This document shows positions 1 through 5,661 of a stretch of 6,316 bases of DNA, in pieces. Position 1 is the stretch's first letter, and every line of letters starts with the position of its first letter. The notes beneath the pieces are model-generated. The model made no database searches. It was given only the letters and a program-made list of their open reading frames with translations, and had not been told where the DNA came from. Both the position numbers and the translations under genes were made by a program. Location: NCBI GenBank assembly GCA_030654555.1, contig JAURXG010000441.1, positions 1-6,316 of the forward strand. The letters run 5' to 3'. The DNA is from Aquabacterium sp. (GTDB lineage: Bacteria > Pseudomonadota > Gammaproteobacteria > Burkholderiales > Burkholderiaceae_C).

Positions 1-1
1 C

Positions 2-1153
2 CGCCGCGCCGATGCGGCGCCGCCCGAGCGCCATGCCGCGCTGCGTGAGCGCATCAACGCCAAGGCCGCCGCCAGCGCACCGCGCCGCGAGCCGCCGGTG
101 CTGCGCGACGAGATCCGCCTGGCCGGCCCCGGCCAGCACGACGTGCTGGGCGACAGCGCCTCGCTGCGCGAGCGCGGCGAAGCGATGGGTGAGCTGCGCG
201 GCGAGCTGCGCTCGGTGCGCGCGCTGATCGACGAGCGCTTCGGCATGCTGGCCTTCATGGAGCGGCTGCAGCGTGATCCGCGCCAGGCCGGGCTGTCGCA
301 GAAGCTGTTCGACGCCGGCCTGTCGCCGGCCCTGGTGCGCAAGCTGGTGCAGAGCCTGCCCGATGCCCAGCAGGCCCCCGACGAGCTGGCCTGGGCGGCC
401 GGCGTGCTGGAGCGCAACCTGCACACCGACGAGCACGAGCTGCCGCTGGAGGACCACGACGGCGTGCTCGCGCTGATCGGCCCCACCGGTGTGGGCAAGA
501 CCACCAGCACCGCCAAGCTGGCCGCGGCCTTTGCCACCAAGCATGGCGCGGCCAACCTCGGCCTGATCACGCTGGACGCCTACCGCGTCGCCGCCCACGA
601 GCAGCTGCGCACCTACGGCCGCATCCTGGGCGTGCCGGTGCACACCGCACACGACCGTGCCTCGCTCGAAGACCTGCTGGAATTGCTGGCGGGCAAGAAG
701 CTGGTGCTGATCGACACCGCCGGCATGGCCCAGCGCGACGCCCGCACCAGGGAGCTGCTGGACATGCTGCAGCACCGTTCGATCCAGAAGCTGCTGGTGA
801 TCAACGCCGCCGCGCAGGGCGAGACGGTCGAGGACGTGATGGTGGCCTACGGCGTGGCGCAGTGCCACGGCGTGGTCGTCAGCAAGCTCGACGAGGCCGT
901 CAAGCTGGGCCCGGCGCTGGACGCGCTGATCCGCCACCGTGCCAAGGTGGTGGGCGTGGCCAACGGCCAGCGGGTGCCCGAGGACTGGCATCGCCTGTCG
1001 GCCCAGTCGCTGGTGCAGCGGGCGCTGCGCGGCGGCGGCAGTGCGTCGTGGAAGCTCGACGCCACCGAAGTCAATCTCGTGTTTGCGGCCATGCACGGTG
1101 CGGGTTATCCCGGGCCGTCGTTGTCGGGGCAGGGCGCCTCGCTGCATGCCTGA
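2..1153 (+). CDS. flhF: Flagellar biosynthesis GTPase FlhF (5' truncated by the window edge)
   Basis: SRP-family GTPase that recruits early flagellar components and sets flagellar position and number at the cell pole. The reading frame is open from base 2, so the gene starts outside the window; the GTG at 98 is internal. The first ~35 codons are an Ala/Arg/Pro-rich linker, then a helical N-domain (about 185-450), then the G domain. G1 is GPTGVGKT at 479-502. The DAYRVAAHEQL segment typical of FlhF/SRP GTPases starts at 575. G3 is DTAG at 713-724 and G4 is SKLD at 881-892 (Ser in place of the usual Thr). A late G5-region GVANGQRVPEDW follows. The phrase LLVINAAAQGET is also characteristic of FlhF rather than FtsY or Ffh. 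383 residues are visible; the missing part is the basic N-terminal domain. The stop overlaps the next gene by 8 bases, implying coupled translation with the FlhG-like partner. Confidence 0.95.
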   Translation, partial: RRADAAPPERHAALRERINAKAAASAPRREPPVLRDEIRLAGPGQHDVLGDSASLRERGEAMGELRGELRSVRALIDERFGMLAFMERLQRDPRQAGLSQKLFDAGLSPALVRKLVQSLPDAQQAPDELAWAAGVLERNLHTDEHELPLEDHDGVLALIGPTGVGKTTSTAKLAAAFATKHGAANLGLITLDAYRVAAHEQLRTYGRILGVPVHTAHDRASLEDLLELLAGKKLVLIDTAGMAQRDARTRELLDMLQHRSIQKLLVINAAAQGETVEDVMVAYGVAQCHGVVVSKLDEAVKLGPALDALIRHRAKVVGVANGQRVPEDWHRLSAQSLVQRALRGGGSASWKLDATEVNLVFAAMHGAGYPGPSLSGQGASLHA

Positions 1154-2018
1154 TCGCCGACCGCTCCCCTTGCCAACCCTCCAGTCCATCCAGCGGTCCA
1201 TGCCTGCCCAGCCTCCCCGTCGCCCCGCCGCCGTGCGTGACCAGGCCCATGGCCTGCGCCAGCTGTTTGCCGGCCGCGAGCCGCGCTTCGTGCCCCTGGT
1301 GCACAACCCGCAGGTCAGCGGCACCGGCGTGGTGATGGAGCGGCTGTGCGCCGCCTTCGCCGACCTGGGCCTGCGCACGCTGGTGGTCGATGCCGCCGAC
1401 AGCGCGTCGCCGCCGCACGAGCTGGCCTCGGTCGACCTGGCCGCCTGCATCGAGCCGCTGTCCGACCAGGTGTCCTATCTCGCAGCCCGCGGCCTGGCCA
1501 TGCAATACCTCGACAGCCGGGCCACGCTGACCGGCTTTCTCGACGCGCTGCGCACGGCGGCGCCGGTGGCCGACGTGGTGCTGCTGCATGCCGGCGCGCT
1601 GGACCTGCGCCGCATGTTCGCCGGCCGCACGCCGCGCCCGGTGCTGCTGGCCGGCAGCCGGGCCGACAGCCTGACGCATGCCTACACCTCGATGAAGCTG
1701 CTGTCTCAGCGCCTGGGTGCGCTGGCTTATGACCTGGTCGTGGCCGGCGACGTGACCGAGCGCCGCGCCGTTCGCATGGGCGATCGCCTCGCCGAGTGTG
1801 CCGACCACTTCCTGGGGGCTGCGCTGCGCCAGGTGGCGGTGGTCGATCCGACGGCGCCGGCCCACAGCCCGCTGACGGCCGACCTGAGCCGACTGGCGGC
1901 CGACCTGGTGGCCGCGCTGCCCGGCGCGGCGCCCGCCAATGCGCTGGCCGAGCTGCCCGCCTACCCCGCAATGCAAGCGTCCCAACGTCGGCCCGCGTCA
2001 GTCGGCCGCATGAATTGA
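1146..2018 (+). CDS. Divergent FlhG/MinD-like protein, probable pseudo-ATPase partner of FlhF
   Basis: Sits where FlhG (FleN/YlxH), the MinD-type ATPase that limits flagellar number, normally follows flhF. From ATG 1146 it is 290 aa and overlaps the flhF stop as ATGCCTGA; an AGGG lies 11 bases upstream. ATG 1200 (272 aa) is an alternative that puts the conserved motif nearer the N-terminus but has no evident ribosome site. Residues 32-41 read DQAHGLRQLF, matching the DQAxxLR helix through which FlhG stimulates FlhF. The following strand, helix and LRTLVVDAAD fit a MinD/ParA fold. Aligned on that helix, the deviant Walker A GKGGVGKT becomes N54-P-Q-V-S-G-T-G61: both lysines are lost (Pro55, Thr60). 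No clear DxxxG switch II is seen. ATP hydrolysis is therefore unlikely; retained FlhF binding is an inference. The assignment rests on position and motif, and another MinD-like role is possible. Confidence 0.72.
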   Translation: MPDRRPLPLPTLQSIQRSMPAQPPRRPAAVRDQAHGLRQLFAGREPRFVPLVHNPQVSGTGVVMERLCAAFADLGLRTLVVDAADSASPPHELASVDLAACIEPLSDQVSYLAARGLAMQYLDSRATLTGFLDALRTAAPVADVVLLHAGALDLRRMFAGRTPRPVLLAGSRADSLTHAYTSMKLLSQRLGALAYDLVVAGDVTERRAVRMGDRLAECADHFLGAALRQVAVVDPTAPAHSPLTADLSRLAADLVAALPGAAPANALAELPAYPAMQASQRRPASVGRMN

Positions 2019-2025
2019 ATCGACC

Positions 2026-2029
2026 GGAG
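2026..2029 (+). promoter_or_regulatory. Probable ribosome binding site of fliA (GGAG)
   Basis: GGAG precedes three in-frame ATGs at 2031, 2034 and 2040, with spacings of 1, 4 and 10 bases. The first spacing is too short to be functional. 2034 gives MNMYTAKG, which aligns best with the E. coli FliA start MNSLYTAEG, so it is preferred; 2040 is also plausible. Confidence 0.5.
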
Positions 2030-2033
2030 CATG

Positions 2034-2753
2034 ATGAACATGTACACCGCCAAGGGCCGCCTCGACGCGAACGCGCTGCTCAAGCAATACAGCCCGCTGG
2101 TGCGCCGCCTGGCCCACCAGATGATCGCCAAGCTGCCGGCCAACGTCGAGCTGGACGACCTGATCCAGGTCGGCATGATCGGTCTGTCGGACGCGCTGAC
2201 CCGCTTCGATTCGGCGCATGGCGTGCAGTTCGAGACCTTCGCCACCCAGCGCATCCGTGGCGCCATGCTCGACGAGCTGCGTGGCAACGACTGGATGAGC
2301 CGCGGCGACCGCCGCCAGCAGCGCAGCATCGAATCGGCCGTGCACAAGCTCGAGCAGGTGCTCAAGCGCGCCCCGCACGAGAGCGAGATCGCCGCCGAGA
2401 TGGGCCTGTCGCTGACTGCCTACCAGGAGCTGCTGGGCAAGGTGCGTGGCACCCAGCTGGTGTACCTGGAGGACATGACCGGTGACGAGGGCGACGACGA
2501 CTACCTCGACCGCCACGTGGCCGACGACGATGCCAACCCGCTGGCCATGCTGCAGGACCGGCGCATGCGCGAGGCGCTGGTGGCGGCCATCAAGAACCTG
2601 CCCGAGCGCGAGCAGTACGTGATGAGCATGTACTACGAGCACGACATGAATCTCAAGGAGATCGCGGCCGTGCTGAAGGTGACCGAGAGCCGGGTGTGCC
2701 AGCTGCACAGCCAGAGCATTGCCCGCCTGCGCAGCAAGCTGCGCGCCTGGTAG
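2034..2753 (+). CDS. fliA: RNA polymerase sigma-28 factor FliA, flagellar class III sigma factor
   Basis: Sigma factor that directs RNA polymerase to late flagellar and chemotaxis promoters, normally held inactive by FlgM until the hook is complete. 239 aa from ATG 2034, the same size as E. coli FliA (239 aa). Region 2 runs from about residue 15 to 83: VELDDLIQVGMIGL (38-51) is core binding, and FATQRIRGAMLDELR (69-83) is the hallmark FliA/region 2.4 segment. Region 3 covers roughly 84-150, with an acidic stretch (GDEGDDDYLDRH) after it. Region 4 is LPEREQYVMSMYYEHDMNLKE followed by a helix-turn-helix ending at SRVCQLHSQSIARLRSKL (up to residue 236), which reads the -35 box. It starts 15 bases after the FlhG-like stop, so it is in the same transcription unit. 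The start codon is ambiguous among 2031, 2034 and 2040; the ribosome site argues against 2031. Confidence 0.96.
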   Translation: MNMYTAKGRLDANALLKQYSPLVRRLAHQMIAKLPANVELDDLIQVGMIGLSDALTRFDSAHGVQFETFATQRIRGAMLDELRGNDWMSRGDRRQQRSIESAVHKLEQVLKRAPHESEIAAEMGLSLTAYQELLGKVRGTQLVYLEDMTGDEGDDDYLDRHVADDDANPLAMLQDRRMREALVAAIKNLPEREQYVMSMYYEHDMNLKEIAAVLKVTESRVCQLHSQSIARLRSKLRAW

Positions 2754-2760
2754 CCGATAC
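2734..2760 (+). promoter_or_regulatory. Candidate sigma-28 (FliA) promoter for the downstream receptor gene
   Basis: GCCGATAC at 2753-2760 matches seven of eight bases of the enterobacterial FliA -10 box GCCGATAA. It begins on the last base of the fliA stop codon. With a 15-base spacer the -35 position is GCAA (2734-2737) followed by G, only a partial match to TAAAG. The location, right before a chemotaxis-type gene and right after fliA, fits class III control, but the -35 is weak and overlaps fliA coding sequence. Confidence 0.38.
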
Positions 2761-2783
2761 CGAGAGCGCCCATTTCCCGACAG

Positions 2784-2805
2784 CCCCGGCGCAGCAGTCC
2801 CGGGG
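2784..2805 (+). other. GC-rich inverted repeat in the fliA-receptor spacer
   Basis: CCCCGG (2784-2789) pairs with CCGGGG (2800-2805) around a 10-base loop. No T-run follows, so this is not a convincing intrinsic terminator. With the palindrome just downstream it could make a structured leader. Confidence 0.3.
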
Positions 2806-2814
2806 GCGACGACG

Positions 2815-2832
2815 GACCGCAGGCCTGCGGTC
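2815..2832. repeat. Perfect 18-bp palindrome in the receptor gene leader
   Basis: GACCGCAGGCCTGCGGTC equals its own reverse complement with no mismatch. As RNA it could fold into a 7-bp stem with a GGCC tetraloop, extended by one G-U pair (2814/2833). It ends 16 bases before the receptor ATG and 6 bases before the ribosome site, with no T-run after it. It could be a dimeric-regulator operator or a translation-controlling hairpin; the sequence alone cannot decide between them. Confidence 0.6.
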
Positions 2833-2837
2833 TACCA

Positions 2838-2843
2838 AGAGGA
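2838..2843 (+). promoter_or_regulatory. Ribosome binding site of the receptor gene (AAGAGGA region)
   Basis: AAGAGGA-type purine run five bases before ATG 2849. It fixes the start of the receptor gene, because the frame is open upstream to within fliA and longer starts would lack such a site. Confidence 0.75.
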
Positions 2844-2848
2844 CAGTC

Positions 2849-4216
2849 ATGACGAATCTGCTGCGCCGCTGGCAATCCCGGATCCCGTCGGCCATGCCGC
2901 CGGCCGACACGACCGCCCCCCGGAGGCCGCTGGGCGACGGTGCCCACGGCCTGCTGACCGACCTGGCCGCGCAGGCGTCCACGCTGGGTCGCGAGGCGGC
3001 CGAGGTGCGGGGGGCGATCGACGATGCCAACGGCCAGGCCGCGCGTCAGGCCCAGGCCCTGCATGCGCTGGCCGCCGAGGTGGCGGCGATCAACCAGGCG
3101 CAGGACGCCATCGTTGAGCAGTCGGACGCCGGCCTGCGCTCGGTGGCGCGGGCGCGCGACGTGGTCGAGCAGGTCGGCGCCGAGGTGTCGGCCGTGGTGG
3201 GTACGCTGCGCGAGGTGTCCGAGGCGGCGGGCCAGATCAGCCAGATCGCGCTGCAGACCCGACTGGTGGCCTTCAACGCCTCGGTCGAGGCCAAGCGTGC
3301 CGGCGAGGCGGGGCGCGGCTTCGGTGTGGTGGCCGATGCGGTGAAGGACCTGGCAGCGCGGGTGGAGGCCACCTCCAAACAGATCCTCGGCACCGTGGCC
3401 CAGCTGGACACCCGCATCGCTGCGCTGGCCCGCGACATTCAGCGCCAGCCCGACGGGCAGCCGCAGGGCGCGGTGCATGCCGCGCTCGGCGCCGTGGTGG
3501 CCGGCGTCGAACGCATCGGCCAGGCTGCAACGCAGAGCCACGGCGTGTGCGACGCGCTGGCGGGCCGCATGTCCGGCATCGAGGACGAGGTGCAGGCCAC
3601 GATGGGCGTCTTCGCCGGCTCGCTGCGCCACACCGAGACCCTGCTCGACCTGTCCGAACACCTGCTGCAGGTCACCGCCGAAGCCGGCGTGCAGACCGCC
3701 GACACCCCCTTCGTGCAGGCGGCACAGCAGGTGGCCGAACGCCTGACGCAGGCGCTGGAGCGGGCCTTGAGCGAGGGACGCATCGACGCCGCCGCCTTGT
3801 TCGACGAGTCGTACATGGCCGTGCCGGGCAGCGCGCCGGCGCAGCACACCACGCGCTTTGCCGCGCTGGCCGACCAGGTGTTCCCGGCGGTGCAGGAGCC
3901 GGTGCTGGCCATGAGCCACCAGGTGGTGTTCTGCATCGCGGCCGACCGCAACGGCTACATCGCCTGCCACAACCAGAAGTACAACCAGAAGCAGCGCCCG
4001 GGCGACGTGGTGTGGAACACCGCAAACTGCCGCAACCGCCGCATCTTCAACGACCGCACCGGCCTGCGCTCGGCGCGCAACACCCAGCCCTTCCTGCTGC
4101 AGACCTACCGCCGCGACATGGGTGGCGGCCAGTTCGTGCTGCTCAAGGAGGTGGCCGCGCCGATCACCGTGGCCGGCCGGCACTGGGGCGGATTGCGCCT
4201 CGCCTACCGGTTCTGA
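2849..4216 (+). CDS. Soluble methyl-accepting chemotaxis-type signalling protein with C-terminal Cache/PAS-like domain
   Basis: Predicted cytoplasmic chemoreceptor, 455 aa from ATG 2849, which has a strong ribosome site. Residues 30-310 are Ala-rich, heptad-like helices. The receptor hairpin tip lies at about 129-169: QISQIALQTRLVAFNAS then VEAKRAGEAGRGFGVVAD, a clear variant of the canonical QTNLLALNAAIEAARAGE.GRGFAVVA tip that contacts CheW/CheA. Departures include Arg138 for Asn, Phe142 for Leu and Lys149 for Ala. There is no signal peptide, transmembrane segment or HAMP domain. The C-terminal part (about 320-455) has FDESYMAVPG, then FCIAADRNGYIACHNQKYN (361-379), NCRNRRIFNDRTGL (393-406) and GRHWGGLRLAYRF at the end. 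This resembles the C-terminal Cache/PAS-like module that I recall from other proteobacterial receptors. It is probably class III flagellar-regulated. The ligand is unknown; Cys362, Cys373 and Cys394 make a redox or metal cue conceivable. Confidence 0.85.
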   Translation: MTNLLRRWQSRIPSAMPPADTTAPRRPLGDGAHGLLTDLAAQASTLGREAAEVRGAIDDANGQAARQAQALHALAAEVAAINQAQDAIVEQSDAGLRSVARARDVVEQVGAEVSAVVGTLREVSEAAGQISQIALQTRLVAFNASVEAKRAGEAGRGFGVVADAVKDLAARVEATSKQILGTVAQLDTRIAALARDIQRQPDGQPQGAVHAALGAVVAGVERIGQAATQSHGVCDALAGRMSGIEDEVQATMGVFAGSLRHTETLLDLSEHLLQVTAEAGVQTADTPFVQAAQQVAERLTQALERALSEGRIDAAALFDESYMAVPGSAPAQHTTRFAALADQVFPAVQEPVLAMSHQVVFCIAADRNGYIACHNQKYNQKQRPGDVVWNTANCRNRRIFNDRTGLRSARNTQPFLLQTYRRDMGGGQFVLLKEVAAPITVAGRHWGGLRLAYRF

Positions 4217-4231
4217 ACCAGCCCGTGCCCG

Positions 4232-4250
4232 CGCGCCCGGGGCCGGCGCG
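4232..4250. terminator. Possible GC stem-loop between convergent genes
   Basis: CGCGCC (4232-4237) pairs with GGCGCG (4245-4250) around a 7-base loop, in the 54-base gap between the receptor stop and the kinase stop. It could serve both converging units. There is no T-run on either side, so Rho-independent function is doubtful. Confidence 0.25.
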
Positions 4251-4255
4251 GCCGC

Positions 4256-4288
4256 GGCATCAGCGTGGCATCAGCGCGGCATCAGCGC
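4256..4288. repeat. Three tandem 11-bp repeats spanning the kinase stop codon
   Basis: Units GGCATCAGCGT (4256-4266), GGCATCAGCGC (4267-4277) and GGCATCAGCGC (4278-4288) are identical except for the last base of the first. On the - strand the kinase gene reads through one unit as Ala-Leu-Met-Pro and terminates at TGA inside the next. The unit length is not a multiple of three. Confidence 0.85.
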
Positions 4289-4936
4289 GTGCTCGCAATC
4301 GGGCAGGTCGCAGTCGCTGCAGACCCAGCGCCAGGCCGCGGCCTGCGCGTCGCGGTCGGCCAGCCGCGTGAACAGTCCGCTGCCCGCCGCGGCGCGTGCG
4401 CGCAGCAGCGGCGCCACCGCGTCCAGCGCGGCCTCCACCCGCGCCGCCCCCTGGCCGGCCACCAGCGACCAGGGCAGGGCATGGTCGATCAGCAGCGCGC
4501 GCACCCGGCTGTCGACCGGCATCCGCACCTGCGGGCCGTCGCGCTGCAGGCCGTCGGGCACCCAGTCGATGTCCAGTGCGGTCAGCAGGGTCAGCTGGCA
4601 GCGGCGCTGCTGTTCGACGGCGTAGGGCACCAGGCTGCGGTCGTCGAACAGCAGGTCGCTGTAGACGGCGGTCATCAGCGCGGTGGTGTCGCACACCACC
4701 ACGTCGTGGTGCGCAGCGGCGGCGTCGATCAGGCGGTGCTGCTCCTCGGCGATGGCCGGCTGCTCGTGCGGGCGCGGCGTGCGGCCCTGCTGCGCGCACC
4801 ACAGCCGCAGGTGTTCGCCCACCCAGGTGCAGCGCAGCCCGCTCAGTGCGGCGACGCGATCGGCCAGCGCCTGTGCCAGCACGGTCTTGCCGGTGCTCTC
4901 GGCACCGACGATGGCGATGCGCAGCGCCTCAGCCAT
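4271..4936 (-). CDS. NadR-like P-loop kinase (probable ribosylnicotinamide kinase)
   Basis: Probable cytoplasmic kinase that phosphorylates nicotinamide riboside to NMN, trapping the substrate imported by the adjacent PnuC. 221 aa. Walker A is GAESTGKT at residues 11-18, the form seen in the kinase half of NadR. VVVCDTTALMTAVYS (79-93) supplies a Walker B-type Asp83. A later WVPDGLQ resembles the PWxxDGxR segment of NadR. No nucleotidyltransferase or helix-turn-helix domain is present, so this is a kinase-only member, about half the length of E. coli NadR. The C-terminus carries C206-x2-C209-x4-C214-E-H, a possible metal-binding cluster. ATG 4936 overlaps the pnuC stop by 8 bases (ATGGCTGA), with GAGG six bases upstream, so the two are translationally coupled. 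The stop falls inside an 11-bp tandem repeat. The substrate is inferred from family and neighbour; a related P-loop kinase role is possible. Confidence 0.8.
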   Translation of the reverse strand: MAEALRIAIVGAESTGKTVLAQALADRVAALSGLRCTWVGEHLRLWCAQQGRTPRPHEQPAIAEEQHRLIDAAAAHHDVVVCDTTALMTAVYSDLLFDDRSLVPYAVEQQRRCQLTLLTALDIDWVPDGLQRDGPQVRMPVDSRVRALLIDHALPWSLVAGQGAARVEAALDAVAPLLRARAAAGSGLFTRLADRDAQAAAWRWVCSDCDLPDCEHALMPR

Positions 4937-5582
4937 GCGGCGCCTCGGCTCGGGCCATCGCCGCCCAGGCGCGCCAGCCGATCACCGACAGCGCGGCGAA
5001 CAGGGCGTACAGCGCCACCGTCAACCACAGCCCCTTGACGGCGAACAGCCCCACGCTGACGCCGTTGACCGCCAGCCACACCGGCCAGTTGTCGACCCAC
5101 TTGCGCGCCAGCAGGTATTGCCCGGCCAGGCTGCCCACGGTGGGCAAGGCGTCGAGGTAGGGCACGTCGCTGTCGGTCAAGCGCGCCAGCAACGCCCCCA
5201 GCAGCGGCCAGGCCGCCAGCGTCAGCGCCAGCAGCTGCCAGCGCTGGCGCGTGCCGAGCGTGCGCACGCGCAGTGCCTGGCCGCCGGTGGTGGTGCCCCG
5301 CAGCCATTGCCACCAGCCCCAGCCGCTCACGGCGATGAACACCAGCTGCAGCGACGCCTCGCCATACAGCTTGCTGTGCACGAACAACAGCGCGTACAGC
5401 GCCGAGCTGGCGATGGCCAGCGGCCAGCCCAGCGGATCGACGCGCAGGTTGCAGCGCACCATCCACAACGACAACAGCACCGCCACGATCTCCAGCCAGG
5501 TGAAGTCGCTGCCGCCCAGGCGGAAGGCGGACGCCAGCAACGGCGTGGACGCGGCCAGCAGGGTGGCCAGCAGGTCGGTCAT
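4929..5582 (-). CDS. pnuC: PnuC-family nicotinamide riboside transporter
   Basis: Inner-membrane facilitator for nicotinamide riboside. 217 aa with about seven hydrophobic helices, as usual for the family. Family signatures in order: WLEIVAVLLSLWMVRCNL (29-46), W53-P54 at the start of a helix, LYALLFVHSKLYGEASLQLVF (62-82, with Gln79), GWGWWQW (87-93), YLDALPTVGSLAGQYLLARK (142-161), then W162-V-D-N-W-P-V-W and FAVKGLWLTVALYALFA near the end. The start at 5582 is the only sensible ATG, but the region before it is C-rich and shows no Shine-Dalgarno. It overlaps the downstream NadR-like kinase by 8 bases; the transporter is non-concentrating, so a partner kinase that traps the substrate makes functional sense. 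It lies 79 bases downstream of ftsB. A thiamine-transporting relative (PnuT) is a less likely alternative given the kinase neighbour. Confidence 0.92.
   Translation of the reverse strand: MTDLLATLLAASTPLLASAFRLGGSDFTWLEIVAVLLSLWMVRCNLRVDPLGWPLAIASSALYALLFVHSKLYGEASLQLVFIAVSGWGWWQWLRGTTTGGQALRVRTLGTRQRWQLLALTLAAWPLLGALLARLTDSDVPYLDALPTVGSLAGQYLLARKWVDNWPVWLAVNGVSVGLFAVKGLWLTVALYALFAALSVIGWRAWAAMARAEAPHG
4943..4946 (-). promoter_or_regulatory. Ribosome binding site of the NadR-like kinase (GAGG)
   Basis: GAGG on the - strand, six bases before ATG 4936 and inside the 3' end of pnuC. It supports this start and coupled translation. Confidence 0.6.
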
Positions 5583-5661
5583 CGGCGGGAGGGTGGCGAG
5601 GAGGGGCGAGGCAAGGGCGGGCAGCGGCCCGCACGCAGCGGGCGCCGTGCGAGGCGCCGGC
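5583..5661 (-). other. ftsB-pnuC spacer: two small hairpins and a C-rich, Shine-Dalgarno-less leader
   Basis: In transcript order, GGCGCC-N6-GGCGCC (5658-5641) and GCGGGC-CGCT-GCCCGC (5632-5617) can each form a 6-bp stem. Neither is followed by a U-run. The last ~35 bases before pnuC are a pyrimidine-rich, C-dominated run, whose complement on the + strand holds clustered G-runs (5586-5606). It could be a weak end point for eno-ftsB, a Rho-loading region, or just a spacer. No recognisable riboswitch or promoter was seen. Confidence 0.35.

Noticed and set aside
939..1145. Upstream extension of the FlhG-like frame into flhF
   Set aside because: It overlaps the FlhF G domain in another frame and has the Arg/Pro-rich composition of a shadow. 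Starts at 1146 or 1200 are far more reasonable.
1071..1985. 304-codon open frame on the - strand opposite the FlhG-like gene
   Set aside because: It is low-complexity, rich in Arg, Gly, Gln and His, with no recognisable domain. It is the expected antisense shadow of a high-GC gene.
2696..2848. Longer start for the receptor gene inside fliA
   Set aside because: It would overlap fliA region 4, and the good ribosome site lies at 2838-2843, directly before ATG 2849.
2633..4183. 516-codon open frame on the - strand opposite fliA and the receptor
   Set aside because: It is a His/Gly/Arg/Leu-rich antisense frame crossing two well-supported genes and their spacer; it has no family motif.
4217..4270. 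Strong intrinsic terminator between the convergent blocks
   Set aside because: Only a short GC stem was found and there is no T-run on either strand, so it is listed only as a low-confidence stem-loop.
4843..5634. 263-codon - strand frame overlapping pnuC
   Set aside because: It is out of frame with the PnuC signatures and looks like an Arg/Ala/Gly-rich shadow.
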